NCBI GenBank assembly: GCA_019722365.1
Contig: JADFUC010001115.1
Location: forward strand, 62,001 to 126,000
DNA: 64,000 nucleotides
From: Lithospermum erythrorhizon
Taxonomy: Eukaryota > Streptophyta > Magnoliopsida > Boraginales > Boraginaceae
Direction of reading: 5' to 3'
This document shows, piece after piece, positions 61,501-64,000 of the stretch. The notes beneath the pieces are model-generated. The model was not told the DNA's origin, ran no database searches, and saw nothing but the letters and a program-made list of their open reading frames with translations. Every line of letters starts with the position of its first letter. Within the stretch, counting starts at the first letter, position 1. The position numbers and the translations under genes are program-made.

Positions 61501-64000
61501 TGTTGGGGACGCGATTTGAATTAAGTTGTGTAATTCTCCCACATCGAAATTTTGGGAGAAACACAACCTTTCTTGGCCCTCTATGTCAGTAGGTCTAGTT
61601 TGTTAGATATTCTTGTATCCCAATAAGCAATGGGCTACAAAGGCCAAGATTACCTCAACTATTCAAATAAAGTTTAATACTACCAAATAGATATAGTACC
61701 ATAGATCTCGCGACGACCAAGGTCTATTGTATCGAATCTCAATGCAGAGCATGACATAGCCTTTAGGGAGATATCATTCCCAGATCTTCGTGAGTCGTAG
61801 TCAAGGTTATTGTAGGGGTCCAAGAATAAATGAGTCTTGTAATTCTATTCTAGGAATAAATGGGTAGAAGCCGCGATTCTATACTGCCCTGGGGCGTAAT
61901 TCACATTCAGAGCTAAGTTTGGCTCAAGTTCCAATCTATTAGTCCATTATATAGTAAAATCACATGTGGGCTCGCTCGGATTACCCCAACACATCGTTGG
62001 TGGATACCACATTAAATCTTTGTCTCTTTATTTTCAAGACTTTACTTAATTCCTTGCCTTAGACTTAACCGCTTGTTTCTATAAATTGCTTACGCTCGTT
62101 ATAACAACCTGCATCGTGAGTTTGATTCAGATCATCTTGAAGACGGGCGGTGAAAGTATGAAATTTGGAAAATTTCACGTGGAGAAATAGTTATGATTCT
62201 GTGGACTTGGATGAGGTTGGGCTCAGCCTCCATAGTAGGAAATTGCCATAGTTTTAGCTCCTGAGTTCATGATGCATCAGTTGATAACACTAAGCCTGTA
62301 TATCGGGCAGTTAAGTTCTTCAAGAGGGTCGATGACGGGTCCGAGGATTACTAATGCCAGCAATTATCGCATTTTTCGAGTCGACTCCGTACGCCCCAAG
62401 AGGAGTGCTGCACGTAAAAGCGTCTCAGCGGAGCATTGCCGCAGCTCGCCAGCCAAGGCGCCAGATTTCGAAGAAGACATGGCCTTAGTTGTCGACGCTT
62501 CATACATTTTACAATCGACGTACGGGTTCCGAATTCCTAAGCGTTTCTATCATTTGGCGCTGGCAGTGAGCTGCCCAACGCATATAGCTTGATTTCGCGC
62601 CATCGCTTCTGTGGCAAACGGTTCGGGCCATAGTGTGAAGTCGATTGGCTCAATGAAGTTACGACGCTAGGAGTGATTCCACATCTAACGCGTTAGACAC
62701 GCTGCCTCACATGACTATGAATTTTAGAGTACCGAGTCCTGTTAGGACAAGAAGCGGGTTCAAATTTTAGGAGAACGCGAGTGACTGATAACATGCGTTC
62801 GACGCGATTTCGAAGCTGCTGAACGACTCAGACACCTGTAGCGTGCAAGACGCTTTCTCGGGTCACGTCATATGTGTTTTGGAAATAGCGAGTAGGAAAA
62901 TCAGGAGTTAGTAGCGAGCCTGGGCGGCACTCTCGATCGCTTTTAAGTGGGCAACACCCAAAGAAATTTCTCTCAAGGGTTTCAAAGCGGACATTCGCAT
63001 AGTGGCGTACCAAGGACGCCCCTGAAAACTACCTGCCCGGTACCTTCTCGAGAGAGGCACAACGGAAGTGAGTTAGCCTTACGCTTCCTACTGCAGCAGA
63101 ACCCTGCCCCGCGTCATCTATCACCGGTATCGTAGACTATTCGATGGAAGACCGTCATTGGTAGGAGATTTCCCGTGACTTTGGTGGTCTGAGATCATGC
63201 TATGGATCAAGCCAAAGACAACGCCCTGGAAGAGGGACGTATGAATCAAGATTTCATGCTACTGGATAGAAATTAGGCATACCACTTGCTCCGTTTATGA
63301 TTCCTCGGGGTTCTTCACACACGGTTGATGTTGTTAGAGTTTAAATATCACCAAATGGAGTAAGATTTCTACAAAGGGTCCAACGTGGTCGGACTCTGTC
63401 CAACTGCTTTTGGTAAATGCCCAAAGTATTGCAGCAATACGCTGAGGCTGCCAGCCCAAGATCGTTTATCTCAGGTCTGCTTGACACACCCTGCCAAGAC
63501 CGAGTACTTTTAAGCACATCCGGTATATCATGGTGTTAACAGTATCTTGTACATCCGGTGGCACATTCTATTCCGCACTATCCGGGCACATCCGTACTCG
63601 AGTAGATCTCAAGCGCATTCTAGCTTATCCGAGTACACGGCACTGTACATCCGTGCTATTCCTCGAGTAAAGCTCTATTTTTCATGATCCGACATCCGGG
63701 AGAATTCAAGTCAGTGGAGACATTTGTTAGGATGCTGACTAATTAAGTCGTAATTCTACCACATTGAAACTGGGAGTAATCCACAACCTTTCGCCTTATA
63801 ACAGAGGCCTAGTTTCGTTAGATATTCTTTATCCTGTCAAGCAATGGGTTTCTCATAGTTTAACATTGCCTTCAACTATTCGCCTAAAGTTTTAACACTA
63901 CCAAATAGATATTTGAATTTAGGGATCTCAAGGACGCAATTGCTGTGTTTCCTATCAGATCATCCAAATGTGAGACGCGGGAGGCCTTCAGAGTGAGATA
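61501..64000 (+). mobile_element. Small LTR retrotransposon, cut by the window end
   Basis: Two LTR beginnings are recognisable: tgttggggacgcg at 61501 and tgttaggatgctg at 63726, sharing gtaattct(c/a)ccacat, cacaacctttc, gttagatattctt and actaccaaatagatat. The first LTR runs to roughly 62100. The interior of about 1.6 kb (to 63725) is richer in CpG and has no recognised gag or pol motif; the open frame 62269-62592 is Arg/Ser-rich and unassigned. Strand is taken from the LTR start order. Confidence 0.6.
63510..63705. repeat. Interspersed ACATCCG motif cluster
   Basis: Five copies of (g/t)(c/a)acatccg(g/t) or gacatccggg within about 190 bases before the second LTR, irregularly spaced. Might be part of the polypurine-flanking region or a degenerate minisatellite. 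Confidence 0.4.

Noticed and set aside
62269..62592. 107-codon frame as a host gene
   Set aside because: It lies between two LTR starts, has no recognisable domain and no splice context.

Overview
The window reads as nuclear DNA of a flowering plant, most likely a eudicot. It is AT-rich. Two genes are split by introns, and the rest is nested transposons, including chromovirus-type Gypsy elements, hAT, PIF/Harbinger and LINE copies, TRIM elements, an old pararetrovirus remnant and a piece of plastid DNA. I saw no bacterial-type operons, CRISPR arrays, rRNA or tRNA genes. A Caryophyllales origin is only a weak impression.

Layout. 1-2950: broken copy of an endogenous caulimovirid (reverse transcriptase, RNase H, downstream polyprotein). 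3349-14088: a hAT-type element with an 8-bp target duplication. It carries a solo Gypsy LTR (about 4781-12224), which itself received two more solo LTRs, one on + (5339-7541) and one on - (about 8618-11133). About 14100-31000: a PIF/Harbinger element on the - strand whose ORF1 was split by an autonomous-type hAT element (about 16453-30161), which in turn was split by a full-length Gypsy chromovirus with 2.6-kb LTRs (17546-27560). 32820-37272: a replication protein A large-subunit-like gene on the - strand, broken by a 2.3-kb non-autonomous LTR element (34666-36999) inserted in a coding exon. 38529-42655: 3' part of another chromovirus (RNase H tail, integrase, chromodomain, 3' LTR). 42656-46570: decayed sequence, including one arm of a dispersed inverted repeat. 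46575-47482: a short LTR (TRIM) cluster that encloses plastid ndhB-like DNA. 49768-57787: the gene for katanin p80 (WD40 plus con80 domains) on the - strand, with clean first four and last three exons and hard-to-read middle exons. 60275-61320: LINE reverse transcriptase fragment on -. 61501-64000: a small LTR element with two LTR starts, cut by the window end.

Functionally only two cellular genes are visible. Katanin p80 targets the microtubule-severing ATPase p60 and is probably the one conserved gene here, although its middle exons look damaged in this sequence. The RPA1-like gene (single-stranded DNA binding) appears dead because of the insertion and a frameshift. Everything else is mobile DNA whose order of insertion can be read from the nesting. 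Many transposon frames are broken by very small indels. This is either old decay or consensus error in heavily methylated DNA, and it limits how exactly domain borders can be given.
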